Part shown: positions 1-7,123 of the stretch, piece by piece
Layout of the letters: every line of letters starts with the position of its first letter
How positions within the stretch are numbered: the first letter of the stretch is position 1
From: Acidobacteriota bacterium
GTDB lineage: Bacteria > Acidobacteriota > Terriglobia > Terriglobales > Acidobacteriaceae
Length of the DNA stretch: 11,634 nucleotides
Reading direction: 5' to 3'
Assembly (NCBI GenBank): GCA_003225595.1
Contig: QIAR01000048.1
Location: 1-11,634, forward strand
The notes under the pieces: generated by a model
The model's database searches: none
What the model was told of the DNA's origin: nothing
What the model saw: the letters and a program-made list of their open reading frames with translations, nothing else
Program-made: the position numbers and the translations under genes

Positions 1-484
1 GCACGGTGATCAGGTTGTCCTTCGTCATCACTTTGCTGATGGGAATGTCGAAGCGAGTCTCGAAACGCAGATCGCGGTTAGTGAGAATCCCCACCAGCTT
101 GCCGTTTTTCGTCACGGGCACGCCGGAGATCTTGTATTTGCGCATGACCTCAAGGGCATCGGAAACCTTATCGTCAGACGACATGGTGACAGGGTCGACA
201 ATCATGCCGCTCTCCGAGCGTTTCACTTTGTCCACTTCATTGGCCTGCTGCTCGATATTCAAATTGCGATGAATGATGCCCATGCCGCCCTGCTGCGCCA
301 GCGCGATGGCCATATGCGATTCGGTCACAGTATCCATAGCCGCGCTGATGATCGGGATATTGAGGCGGATGTTGCGCGTGAGCTGCGTCTGCGTGCTAGC
401 TTGCGCGGGGACAACATCGGAGCGGGCAGGCAACAGCAACACGTCGTCGAAGGTAAGGGCCTCAGGGACCGGAAAATGAATCAT
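1..484 (-). CDS. guaB: IMP dehydrogenase, N-terminal part (runs off the left edge)
   Basis: Oxidises IMP to XMP with NAD+, the committed step of GMP synthesis in the cytosol. About 161 codons are visible, starting at the ATG whose complement is 482-484; the 3' end lies beyond base 1. The protein opens MIHFPVPEALTFDDVLLLPA, the hallmark EALTFDDVLL start of GuaB. NIPIISAAMDTVTESHMA and the QQGGMGIIHRN stretch follow at about residues 50-85, which are the first strands of the TIM barrel. The first CBS domain begins near residue 105 (VDPVTMSSDDKVSDALEVM) and includes GVPVTKNGKLVGILTNRDLR; the second CBS domain starts at the edge (ISKVMTKDNLITV). The catalytic Cys loop is outside the window. An in-frame ATG 33 nt upstream is unlikely because it overlaps the -10 box of the promoter. 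The gene is divergent from the rimP operon. The assignment is secure. Confidence 0.96.
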   Translation of the reverse strand, partial: MIHFPVPEALTFDDVLLLPARSDVVPAQASTQTQLTRNIRLNIPIISAAMDTVTESHMAIALAQQGGMGIIHRNLNIEQQANEVDKVKRSESGMIVDPVTMSSDDKVSDALEVMRKYKISGVPVTKNGKLVGILTNRDLRFETRFDIPISKVMTKDNLITV

Positions 485-515
485 AGCTTGTCTCGCGTGA
501 CGAAGGTAAGCATCC

Positions 516-544
516 ATTCTAGAGAGGGCTGGCAGTTGAGGCAA
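516..544 (-). promoter_or_regulatory. Putative sigma70-type promoter of guaB
   Basis: On the minus strand there is a -35 box TTGCCT (complement of 539-544), exactly 17 bp of spacer and a -10 box TAGAAT (complement of 516-521). Transcription would start near 509, leaving a leader of about 25 nt before the guaB ATG at 484. The GAGA about 8-10 nt upstream of that ATG is a weak ribosome binding site. Box match and spacing are read directly; function is inferred. Confidence 0.5.
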
Positions 545-654
545 ATGGGCGCCAAATCCTGAAATGCACTGATCAACAAGAGCTGGTGTTTCTGTAACAC
601 AGATCATCGGAAACTGGGCCGGAATTCAGAACCCGGGGGGTGATGTAAGTTCGA

Positions 655-1174
655 TTGTGTGATGGGCTGGAGGGCAAGCAGCTGGGCTTGATCGTCACCG
701 ACGGCTGTCCCGGCTTGGCGGCGGCGATTCAGATCGTCTATCCCCGGGTGCGACAACAGCGCTGCTGGGTGCACAAAATGCGCAATATTTTAGAGAAGGT
801 GCGCAAGTGCGACCACGACGAAGCGAAGAGTGGCGCTCAGGCTATCTATTTGGCGGAGAGCTGGGGCCCGGGCCGAAGCCGCCTTTCGCGCTTTCCGGGC
901 GCGTTGGCGGCGGCAGTACGCGGCCATGGTGCGCCGGCTGGAACGCGATCTGCCGGAACTGCTCTCCTTTTTTGCTTTTCCCCGACACTTGTGGCGCAAA
1001 TTACGCACTACGAATGTGATTGAGCGCTGCTTCGTGGAGGTGCGACGTCGCACCCGGCCGATGGTTTGCTTTGTGAACGTCGAGAGCGTGGACCGCATCA
1101 TCTACTCCATCTTCCAGAGATTCAACCTGGAATGGAAAACCCGCACCCTCTCCGTATTTACACAAGCAGCTTGA
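655..1174 (+). pseudogene. IS256-family (Mutator) transposase remnant, 5'-truncated and frameshifted
   Basis: The first part (about 655-861) reads DGLEGKQLGLIVTDGCPGL, then IQIVYPRVRQQRCWVHKMRNIL. This is the IS256-family block containing the second catalytic Asp (codon 700-702) and the QRCWVH motif. The frame then moves by one base near 862-868. The second part (about 866-1174) reads RAEAAFRAFRARWRRQY up to TTNVIERCFVEVRRRTRP, which holds the catalytic Glu (codon 1022-1024), and ends NLEWKTRTLSVFTQAA at a natural stop. Everything N-terminal to the second Asp is missing, including the DNA-binding region and the first catalytic Asp; an in-frame stop (646-648) sits just before the homology. No active transposase can be made. 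It lies between the divergent guaB and rimP transcription units, a tolerated insertion site. Confidence 0.88.
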
Positions 1175-1272
1175 CGTCACCTGGCCCCCCGAAGGTTTGT
1201 CTTTTCGCATTGAGCGGCGTATATTTGTGTTTGGAAACTGTTGTGTAGTACCAGCATTTGGCGAAGCACACC

Positions 1273-1294
1273 AGTGGGCGCAAGCCCACTTTTT
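1273..1294 (+). terminator. Leader hairpin with U-tract upstream of rimP (attenuator or terminator)
   Basis: A perfect 7-bp stem, AGTGGGC (1273-1279) with GCCCACT (1284-1290), closes a GCAA tetraloop and is followed directly by a run of T to 1294. This is a textbook intrinsic terminator shape. It sits 52 nt before the rimP ATG, and the only upstream plus-strand gene is the dead transposase. It could therefore stop read-through from the IS remnant or, more interestingly, act as an attenuator in the rimP-nusA-infB leader. NusA acts on such hairpins, and the E. coli nusA operon is autoregulated. The structure is seen; the regulatory role is inferred. Confidence 0.65.
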
Positions 1295-1346
1295 AGTTTC
1301 CGCCGAAATGCAGCGATTGCAGGCAAGCCAGTAAGTTCTTGGATTG

Positions 1347-1868
1347 ATGGCATTTGACGCTGATCGAGTGCGCGAAATTGCGGAGCGCGTGGCCGCCTCC
1401 AGTGGACTCGAAGTGGTCGAGGTAGAGTTTCGCGGTGGCGGTAAAAGCCGCATGCTTCGGATTGTTATCGATAAACGCGGCTCGGGCACAACTGACCAGC
1501 CGACTGGCGTGACTCACGAAGATTGCGCCAACATGAGCCGGGAAGTGGGGACGATTCTGGACATTGAAGATGTTGTGCCGGGAGGGTCCTACCTGTTGGA
1601 GGTTTCCTCGCCCGGATTGGATCGCAAACTGGTCCGCCCAGCCGATTACGAACGCTTCACCGGAAGCCGGGTCAAATTAACGACGCATCAACCAATCAAC
1701 GGCAACCGGCACTTTGAGGGACGGCTGGAAAGCTTTCACGAAGGGCGCTTGATCTTGGATCTGAGTGCGACGCGGAAGAAGAAGATGCGTCTAGCAGCGG
1801 ATGCAGCACGGAAGATCGAAATAGAGCTGGGCAACGTCGACAAGGCGAATTTGGTGCCGGAGATCTAG
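1347..1868 (+). CDS. rimP: Ribosome maturation factor RimP
   Basis: RimP binds the maturing 30S subunit and promotes assembly of the head around S12/S19. The product has 173 residues, slightly longer than usual. The N-terminal alpha/beta domain (about 1-95) contains VREIAERVAASSGLEVVEVE and ends in YLLEVSSPGLDRKL (82-95), the family signature. The C-terminal SH3-like barrel (about 98-165) includes RFTGSRVKLTT and FEGRLESFHEGRLILDL. The ATG at 1347 was chosen; a TTG directly before it (1344) is possible. Neither has a strong ribosome binding site, only GGA at 1341-1343. An insertion of about 8 residues (GSGTTDQPTG) lies in the loop before GVTHEDC. It is the first gene of the operon, as in most bacteria, with nusA 115 nt downstream. 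Confidence 0.95.
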   Translation: MAFDADRVREIAERVAASSGLEVVEVEFRGGGKSRMLRIVIDKRGSGTTDQPTGVTHEDCANMSREVGTILDIEDVVPGGSYLLEVSSPGLDRKLVRPADYERFTGSRVKLTTHQPINGNRHFEGRLESFHEGRLILDLSATRKKKMRLAADAARKIEIELGNVDKANLVPEI

Positions 1869-1983
1869 GAGCAGGTGGCAAGTGCGGAGGCCGCGGAATT
1901 CAATTCGGAATCTGCGACCCACGACCTGAGTACTTCGAATTCGCGCCCTAGTAAGTAACGGGCCGTTTACAACGGAATTAATT

Positions 1984-3537
1984 ATGGCAAGTGAGCTCTA
2001 CAACACCATCGACGCCCTGAGCAGGGAGAAGGGTATCGATCCGCGGATTGTAGTTAGCGCCGTGGAAGACGCAATCGTGGTCGCCACGCGCAAGTACTAC
2101 AAGAGCCAGGAAAACCTGCGGGCCGAGCTGGACAAGGAAACGGGCAAGATCCGCGCATTTGCCGTGAAACAGGTGGTTGAGAGCCCGGAGAAGGTGGAAG
2201 ATTCGAATTTGCAAATGACTCTGGAAGAGGCTCGCAAGATCGATCCCACGGTGGAACCGGGCAGTGAATTACAAATCCCCAAGGTCACGGAAGGAATTCT
2301 GGGGCGTATCGCCGCGCAACTTGCGAAGCAGGTCATCTTCCAGAAGGTGCGCGAAGCTGAGCGCGACACTGTTTATAACGAGTACATCGGGCGCGTGGGC
2401 GAGATCGTGAATGCGACCGTGAAGCGCATCGAAGGGCCAGATGTGATTTTCGATGTAGGTAAGGCCGAAGCGCGAATGCCCCGCAAGGAGCAGTCGCGAC
2501 TGGAGTCTTTCGCCATCGGCGAGCGGGTGCGCGTGGTAATAACGCGTGTCGAGAAAGCGTCGAAAGGGCCGCAGGTCGTGGTCTCGCGTGCGGCTCCGGA
2601 ATTGGTGCAGCACCTGTTCCAGACGGAAGTGCCAGAAATTTATGATGGGACGGTGGTGATCCGAGCTATTGCTCGCGAAGCGGGCGAGCGCACCAAGATT
2701 GCGGTGATGTCCAAAGACAAGGATGTGGACGCGGTAGGCGCTTGTGTCGGGATGAAAGGTATGCGCGTGCAGTCCATCATTCGGGAACTGCGCGGCGAAA
2801 AGATTGACATCATCGAGTACCACGAAGATCCAGTTACGTTTGCAGAGAAGGCGCTGCAACCCGCGAAAGTAAGCCGGGTCACGGTTCTCGATGGTTCGGA
2901 TAAGCATCTAGAAGTAGTGGTGGACGATAGCCAGCTTTCGCTGGCCATCGGCAAAAAGGGACAGAACGTACGCCTAGCTGCGAAACTCCTCGGCTGGAAG
3001 ATTGACATCAAGAGCGAGGAAGAGAAGCGGCAGGAAGTGGAGCAGCAGATGTCGGCGCTGGTCGGCCAAACGGCAACGCCCCTTGAAAGCGTGCCGGGAC
3101 TGGGCGAGGGTCTCATCGAGAAGCTAAGCGCGGCGGGCATTACCACTGTCGAAGCCCTGGCGGATATGACGCCGGAGCAGCTCGAAGCCATTGAGGGTAT
3201 CGGGCCGAAGACAGTGGAAAAAATCAGCCTTGCGGTCAATAATTATTTCTCAAGTCTGGAAGGCGCGGAGGAGACCGCGGCTTTGCCTGAGACGGAGATG
3301 GCGGAGAGAACCTCTGGCGGGGAAGGAGTGGAGGAAGCCCCGGCGAGCGGCGAGAACGTCGAGGCGGTACCCGAAGCAGTGCAGGCGGAAGGCGCTGTTG
3401 TCCAGGATTCAGATGAGGCAGAGCAGACGGAAGCTGCTGTCGGCGAAGAAATCGCTGCACAAGCAGATCATTCCGGGGAGACGCTCCCCGAAGACAATTC
3501 GGGGGACAAAGTTCCCGAAGAGAAAGAAAAAGAATAA
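1984..3537 (+). CDS. nusA: Transcription termination/antitermination factor NusA
   Basis: Binds RNA polymerase and nascent RNA, promotes pausing and hairpin-dependent termination, and takes part in rRNA antitermination. The product is 517 residues. Domain order: RNA-polymerase-binding N-terminal domain (about 1-130; starts MASELYNTIDALSREKGI), S1 domain (about 137-200, GEIVNATVKRIEG), KH1 with its GMKG loop near residue 256, and KH2 with GKKGQN near 323. A helix-hairpin-helix module follows (about 366-420, VPGLGEGLIEKLSAAGI and LEAIEGIGPKTVEKI) in place of the two acidic AR repeats of E. coli. The last roughly 95 residues are a highly acidic Glu-rich tail (ending PEEKEKE) with no visible fold. 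GGA about 10 nt upstream of the ATG is a modest binding site. It lies between rimP and infB, the classical order. Confidence 0.97.
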   Translation: MASELYNTIDALSREKGIDPRIVVSAVEDAIVVATRKYYKSQENLRAELDKETGKIRAFAVKQVVESPEKVEDSNLQMTLEEARKIDPTVEPGSELQIPKVTEGILGRIAAQLAKQVIFQKVREAERDTVYNEYIGRVGEIVNATVKRIEGPDVIFDVGKAEARMPRKEQSRLESFAIGERVRVVITRVEKASKGPQVVVSRAAPELVQHLFQTEVPEIYDGTVVIRAIAREAGERTKIAVMSKDKDVDAVGACVGMKGMRVQSIIRELRGEKIDIIEYHEDPVTFAEKALQPAKVSRVTVLDGSDKHLEVVVDDSQLSLAIGKKGQNVRLAAKLLGWKIDIKSEEEKRQEVEQQMSALVGQTATPLESVPGLGEGLIEKLSAAGITTVEALADMTPEQLEAIEGIGPKTVEKISLAVNNYFSSLEGAEETAALPETEMAERTSGGEGVEEAPASGENVEAVPEAVQAEGAVVQDSDEAEQTEAAVGEEIAAQADHSGETLPEDNSGDKVPEEKEKE

Positions 3538-3639
3538 GAAGTTGCCGCGCGTTGTTTCAAGTCGGCGCGGAATCGAGACTGAGTCCGTGAGGTTGACATG
3601 AAGACTTAACGGGACCGGGGCGGAGGAAAGAAAGGGCGG

Positions 3640-6585
3640 ATGACCAAGATTAGAATCAACGATCTGGCCAGGGAGCTGGAAGTTAAGAGTAAAGCCATTC
3701 TCGATGTTCTCCTGGAAGTCGGTGTCACCGAGAAGAAGACACATTCCAGTTCCATTGAGGAGCACGAGGCGGAAAAGGTGCGCGCGCATTTCCGTACTGG
3801 TGCTGAAGCGCAGACATCTTCGTCGAAGCCCTCTCGCACCGCCCGCGCTGATGCCGACGAGATCAAGACCAAGATTGACCTGTCCCATATTTCCAAGCCT
3901 GGCGACGTGCTGAAGGCGATCACGCAGCAACACGCTGCTGTCACTGCCCCTCCGACTCGGCCCCCGGTTCCGCACCTTCCGACGGAAACAAAGCCTGTCG
4001 TGCCGAGCGTCAACGCCCCTGCTGCGAAAGCTGCTCCCATTGCACCGCCGAAAGCAGCAGTTGTGACTCCTCCGCCACCCGCGATCACGCCGCCGGCGGC
4101 AAAAGCTCCAGCGAGCACTGTTCCGGAGGCGCCTTCTATACCGATTAAACCAGCCACGCCGCCGCCAGTGGCAGTTCCGACTGTTGCGCGATCGGCGGCA
4201 CAATTTCCTGCGGCTCCTCCGGCAACTGCACTGGCCACTAGCCCCACACCTTCGAGTCCAATTGCTCCGCCACCGCCAGTTCCGCCGCAACCAGCGCCGC
4301 CAATTGCTGCCGCTACGGCAAAGCCAGCAGTAACGCATATGCCGCAGCAGCCGTCGGCGTCGAAGCCGCGCATGATTATTCCGCAGACTGGACCACGACC
4401 GGTGTACAAAGCGCCCGCGCGACCTCAAGCTCAGCAGGCATCACCACAGGCAGCAGCCCCGACCACAAGACCGGCGCCTGGGCGACCGGTGCCTGGTCAG
4501 CCGATTTTTCAGCGGCCACGCCCGGCAATGCCTGGTGGAGCCCGTCCGCCACTGCGTCCTGGGGAGCGTCGGCCCATGCACCCGACGCGACAGTCGCCTG
4601 CCGGTGCCCGTCCCCTGGGAGTGGGCCCGGGTGCGCTGCCTACGCCAGGACCGACACGACCCGGCAGTCGTCCTGGCGCTCCGGCTCGCCGGCCCGGCCA
4701 GCGTTATGTTCCGCGCGGGATCAAAGAAGGCCCCATGAAGGGCTATGTGCCGCCGCCACGGCTTGTCGTGTCAAACGAACCACAGCCGATCACGCGCAGC
4801 ATCACGATCACAGAGGGCATCAGCGTCAAGGATCTTGCCGAAAAACTCGGCGTACGCGCCAAGGATCTCATCGCGCGGTTGTTGGCCCGCGGGGTCTTTG
4901 CCACGATCAATCAAACGCTCGACGCCGAACTCGCGAGCGAGGTGGCGCGGTTCTTCGGAGCGGACACCAATGTGATCACCTTCGAAGAGCAAGCCGCGAA
5001 GGAAGTATCCGTGACGGCTGCCAGCGGCGAAGAAGGTGCCACTGAGGGGGTACCGCGTCCACCGGTGGTGACGATCATGGGTCATGTCGACCACGGCAAG
5101 ACCACGCTGCTTGACTCCATTCGCTCCACCAATGTGGCGGAAGGTGAAGCCGGCGGCATCACGCAACATATTGGCGCCTACAAGGTAAAAATCCTCGACG
5201 AGGATTCCCCGGCCTATGGCCGCGAAATTGTTTTCCTCGATACCCCAGGACATGAAGCTTTCACGCGGATGCGCGCGCGGGGCGCCAAGTCTACAGACAT
5301 CGTCGTCCTGGTCGTGGCGGCCGATGACGGTGTGATGCCTCAAACCCTCGAAGCTATTGACCACGCGCACGCCGCCGAAGTGCCGATCATCGTAGCGGTG
5401 AATAAGATTGACAAGCCCGAGGCGATGCCGGATCGCGTGAAGAAGCAGCTCGCAGACCGCGGATTGGTACCAGAAGAATGGGGCGGCAGCACCGTCTTTG
5501 TGGACGTCTCGGCGAAAAAGAAAACGAACCTGAACCTGCTGATGGAAATGATTTGTCTGGTCGCTGATCTGCAAGAGCTGAAGGCTACGCCTGACCGCCG
5601 CGCGAGTGGCGTGGTCCTCGAAGCCAAACTCGATCGCGGTCGCGGCCCCGTAGCGACTGTGCTCATGCAGAATGGTACGCTGCGCACCGGCGATAACTTC
5701 GTCGTCGGCAACGTCTACGGGAAAGTGCGCGCCATGTTTGACGATCGCGGAGCCCAGCTGGAAGAAGCGCCGCCTTCGACGCCTGTCGAGATTCTCGGTA
5801 TGGAAGGTTTGCCGCAAGCAGGCGATCAATTTGTAGTCGTCGCCGATCGCGACAAGGCCCGAGGTGTTTCCGAGTACCGCGAGCAGAAGGCGCGCGAAGC
5901 CGCGCTGGCCAAGAGTTCCCGCGTATCGCTGGAGGGTCTCGCTGAGCAAATAAAGACTGCCGGCACCAAGGAACTCAATATTATCCTCAAAGCCGACGTG
6001 GGGGGCTCGGTCGAGGTTCTTACCGACTTGCTTTCAAAACTGTCGAATGACAAAGTGCGGTTGAAGGTGCTGCGCTCTGGGGTGGGTGCGATTACCGAAA
6101 GTGATGTGCTGCTGGCCTCCGCGTCAAACGCCATCATTATTGGCTTCAATGTGCGGCCGGAACGCAAGGCGCAGGAGCTTGCTGAGCAGGAGAAGGTGGA
6201 CATCCGACTGCACTCCATCATTTACGAGCTGCAGGATGAAATTAAGCGTGCCATGAGCGGTCTGCTGGAGCCGACGATCAAAGAGACGTATCAAGGACGC
6301 GCCGAAGTACGTGAGACCTTCCGTATCCCGAAGGTCGGGACGGTCGCCGGTTGTTACGTGGTTGATGGTGCGATCAAACGCGACTCCGAGGTGCGCCTGC
6401 TGCGCGACAACATGGTGGTCTTCAAAGGCAAGGTCGGCTCGCTTCGCCGCTTCAAGGATGACGCCAGCGAAGTGCGCAACGGCATGGAATGCGGCATCTC
6501 GATCGCCAACTATGGCGATGTCAAGGTTGGAGATGTGATCGAAGCCTTCGTCACGGAGCGCATTGCGGCGGAAGTGATTGCCTAG
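3640..6585 (+). CDS. infB: Translation initiation factor IF-2
   Basis: GTPase that delivers fMet-tRNA to the 30S subunit and drives 50S joining. At 981 residues it is at the long end of the family. A first IF2_N module (1-52, MTKIRINDLARELEVKSKAI) is followed by a very Pro/Ala-rich linker at about 105-375, then a second IF2_N module (about 384-445, GISVKDLAEKLGVRAKDLIA). In the G domain, G1 is GHVDHGKT (481-488), G2 lies in GGITQHIGAY, G3 is DTPGHE (534-539), G4 is NKID (588-591) and G5 is SAKKK. The EF-Tu-like domain II begins near 655, domain III near 762 and the fMet-tRNA-binding C-terminal barrel near 870. All catalytic motifs are intact. A strong GGAGG (3622-3626) lies 13 nt upstream of the ATG. 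It is cotranscribed with nusA across a 102-nt gap. Confidence 0.98.
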   Translation: MTKIRINDLARELEVKSKAILDVLLEVGVTEKKTHSSSIEEHEAEKVRAHFRTGAEAQTSSSKPSRTARADADEIKTKIDLSHISKPGDVLKAITQQHAAVTAPPTRPPVPHLPTETKPVVPSVNAPAAKAAPIAPPKAAVVTPPPPAITPPAAKAPASTVPEAPSIPIKPATPPPVAVPTVARSAAQFPAAPPATALATSPTPSSPIAPPPPVPPQPAPPIAAATAKPAVTHMPQQPSASKPRMIIPQTGPRPVYKAPARPQAQQASPQAAAPTTRPAPGRPVPGQPIFQRPRPAMPGGARPPLRPGERRPMHPTRQSPAGARPLGVGPGALPTPGPTRPGSRPGAPARRPGQRYVPRGIKEGPMKGYVPPPRLVVSNEPQPITRSITITEGISVKDLAEKLGVRAKDLIARLLARGVFATINQTLDAELASEVARFFGADTNVITFEEQAAKEVSVTAASGEEGATEGVPRPPVVTIMGHVDHGKTTLLDSIRSTNVAEGEAGGITQHIGAYKVKILDEDSPAYGREIVFLDTPGHEAFTRMRARGAKSTDIVVLVVAADDGVMPQTLEAIDHAHAAEVPIIVAVNKIDKPEAMPDRVKKQLADRGLVPEEWGGSTVFVDVSAKKKTNLNLLMEMICLVADLQELKATPDRRASGVVLEAKLDRGRGPVATVLMQNGTLRTGDNFVVGNVYGKVRAMFDDRGAQLEEAPPSTPVEILGMEGLPQAGDQFVVVADRDKARGVSEYREQKAREAALAKSSRVSLEGLAEQIKTAGTKELNIILKADVGGSVEVLTDLLSKLSNDKVRLKVLRSGVGAITESDVLLASASNAIIIGFNVRPERKAQELAEQEKVDIRLHSIIYELQDEIKRAMSGLLEPTIKETYQGRAEVRETFRIPKVGTVAGCYVVDGAIKRDSEVRLLRDNMVVFKGKVGSLRRFKDDASEVRNGMECGISIANYGDVKVGDVIEAFVTERIAAEVIA

Positions 6586-6588
6586 AAC

Positions 6589-6667
6589 CAGTTATCAGTT
6601 CTCGGTTATCAGTTCTCAGTTGAAGTCTTTTGGGCGACTGGAACTCACAACCGCCAACTGAGAATTG
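6589..6667. repeat. Heptamer-phased tandem array with inverted counterpart, infB/DUF503 gap
   Basis: Five 7-nt units run back to back from 6589 to 6623: CAGTTAT, CAGTTCT, CGGTTAT, CAGTTCT, CAGTTGA. After a 30-nt unique centre, two reverse-complement units follow at 6654-6667: CCAACTG and AGAATTG. The outer arms contain a perfect 10-bp inverted repeat, TTCTCAGTTG (6613-6622) with CAACTGAGAA (6655-6664), so the transcript could fold into a hairpin directly upstream of the DUF503 start. It fills nearly the whole gap between infB and the next gene. No poly-T follows, so it is not a standard terminator. Confidence 0.8.
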
Positions 6668-6958
6668 ATGCCGATTGCCTTTCTTACTCTCGAATTGCAC
6701 ATCGACGGCGCACAGTCACTGAAAGACAAGCGTCAGGTAGTACGGAGCTTGAAAGACCGGCTACGGACGCATTTCAACGTGGCTGTGGCGGAACTCGATT
6801 CAAGCGGATTGTGGAATCGGGCGACGCTCGGCGTCGTCAGCATTTCCGACTCCCGCGACTACTTGGACGGAATGATGAAAAATGTGGAACGCCAGGCCAT
6901 GCGCATCGCCAACAACGGCGGCGCGGAAATTGCGGACTCCTTCCTCGAGTTCCTCTAG
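6668..6958 (+). CDS. DUF503 family protein (YlxP-like)
   Basis: A 96-residue cytosolic protein of the DUF503 family, recognised from LTLELHIDGAQSLKDKRQVV at the N-terminus, VAVAELDSSGLWNRATLGVV in the middle and the closing GGAEIADSFLEFL. The pattern LHI..A.SLKDKR..V.SL is typical, and the length is normal for the family. The Bacillus member (ylxP) sits in the same place between infB and rbfA, so a role in ribosome function or assembly is often suspected but is not established. The ATG at 6668 was chosen; the preceding TTG (6665) belongs to the last heptamer of the repeat, so the repeat abuts the start. The only Shine-Dalgarno-like bases are GAGA within the repeat. Confidence 0.9.
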   Translation: MPIAFLTLELHIDGAQSLKDKRQVVRSLKDRLRTHFNVAVAELDSSGLWNRATLGVVSISDSRDYLDGMMKNVERQAMRIANNGGAEIADSFLEFL

Positions 6959-7016
6959 AGATATCTGCCCAGCACATTTTTGTTGCACTGCTGTATTCAC
7001 CTTCTTAGGACGGGCG

Positions 7017-7038
7017 GGCGAAGCTCGAAGCTTTCGCC
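7017..7038. repeat. Imperfect hairpin in the DUF503/rbfA gap
   Basis: GGCGAAGCT (7017-7025) can pair with AGC plus TTCGCC (7029-7038) with one bulged T, giving a 9-bp interrupted stem and a small CGA loop. No U-tract follows, so it does not look like an intrinsic terminator. It merges on its right side into the 14-nt tandem repeat that starts at 7030. RNA processing or repeat origin is more likely than termination. Confidence 0.5.
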
Positions 7039-7071
7039 ACAAGGCTTTAGTCGCGCTGCTTTAGTCACAAG
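7030..7071. repeat. 14-nt tandem repeat (three units) upstream of rbfA
   Basis: Three consecutive 14-nt units can be aligned: GCTTTCGCCACAAG, GCTTTAGTCGCGCT and GCTTTAGTCACAAG. Each begins with the heptamer GCTTTMG and the second halves are more variable. This is the same 7-nt phase, with unrelated sequence, as the array at 6589-6623. It lies in a 165-nt non-coding gap. Confidence 0.65.
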
Positions 7072-7112
7072 ACCAGGAGAACAATTTCTGATATTCTCAT
7101 CCGTTTTATTTC

Positions 7113-7118
7113 GAGGTG
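7113..7118 (+). promoter_or_regulatory. Ribosome binding site that fixes the rbfA start
   Basis: GAGGTG at 7113-7118 lies 5 nt before a TTG at 7124. It is the only good Shine-Dalgarno near the beginning of the RbfA homology, and it rules against the longer open frame that reaches back to 6980. Confidence 0.6.
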
Positions 7119-7123
7119 TTGGC

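Noticed and set aside
269..562. Plus-strand open frame across guaB
   Set aside because: Antisense to conserved GuaB residues and extends over the guaB promoter; no motif.
485..1346. tRNA or small RNA genes in the guaB-rimP gap
   Set aside because: No cloverleaf or CCA-ending structure was seen; the stretch is explained by the guaB promoter, the transposase remnant and the rimP leader hairpin.
3545..3609. Short stem CCGCGC/GCGCGG and a three-codon ATG-AAG-ACT-TAA frame in the nusA-infB gap
   Set aside because: Six base pairs with a 14-nt loop and no U-tract is weak; the mini-frame lacks its own ribosome binding site.
3409..4428. Long minus-strand open frames (339 and 267 codons) opposite the nusA end and the infB linker
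   Set aside because: They are antisense to a Pro/Ala-rich GC-biased region, translate into Arg/Ser/Cys- or Gly/Ala-rich low-complexity strings and show no domain or ribosome binding site.
4771..5949. Minus-strand open frame of 392 codons opposite the IF-2 G domain
   Set aside because: The plus strand encodes all five G motifs there; the antisense product has no recognisable motif and reflects codon bias.
6589..6667. CRISPR-like array from the heptamer repeats
   Set aside because: Units are 7 nt without spacers, far shorter than CRISPR repeats, and no cas genes are present.
6980..7123. 48-codon N-terminal extension of rbfA
   Set aside because: Encoded by repeat and hairpin sequence in the gap, unlike any RbfA N-terminus, and a good ribosome binding site stands directly before TTG 7124.
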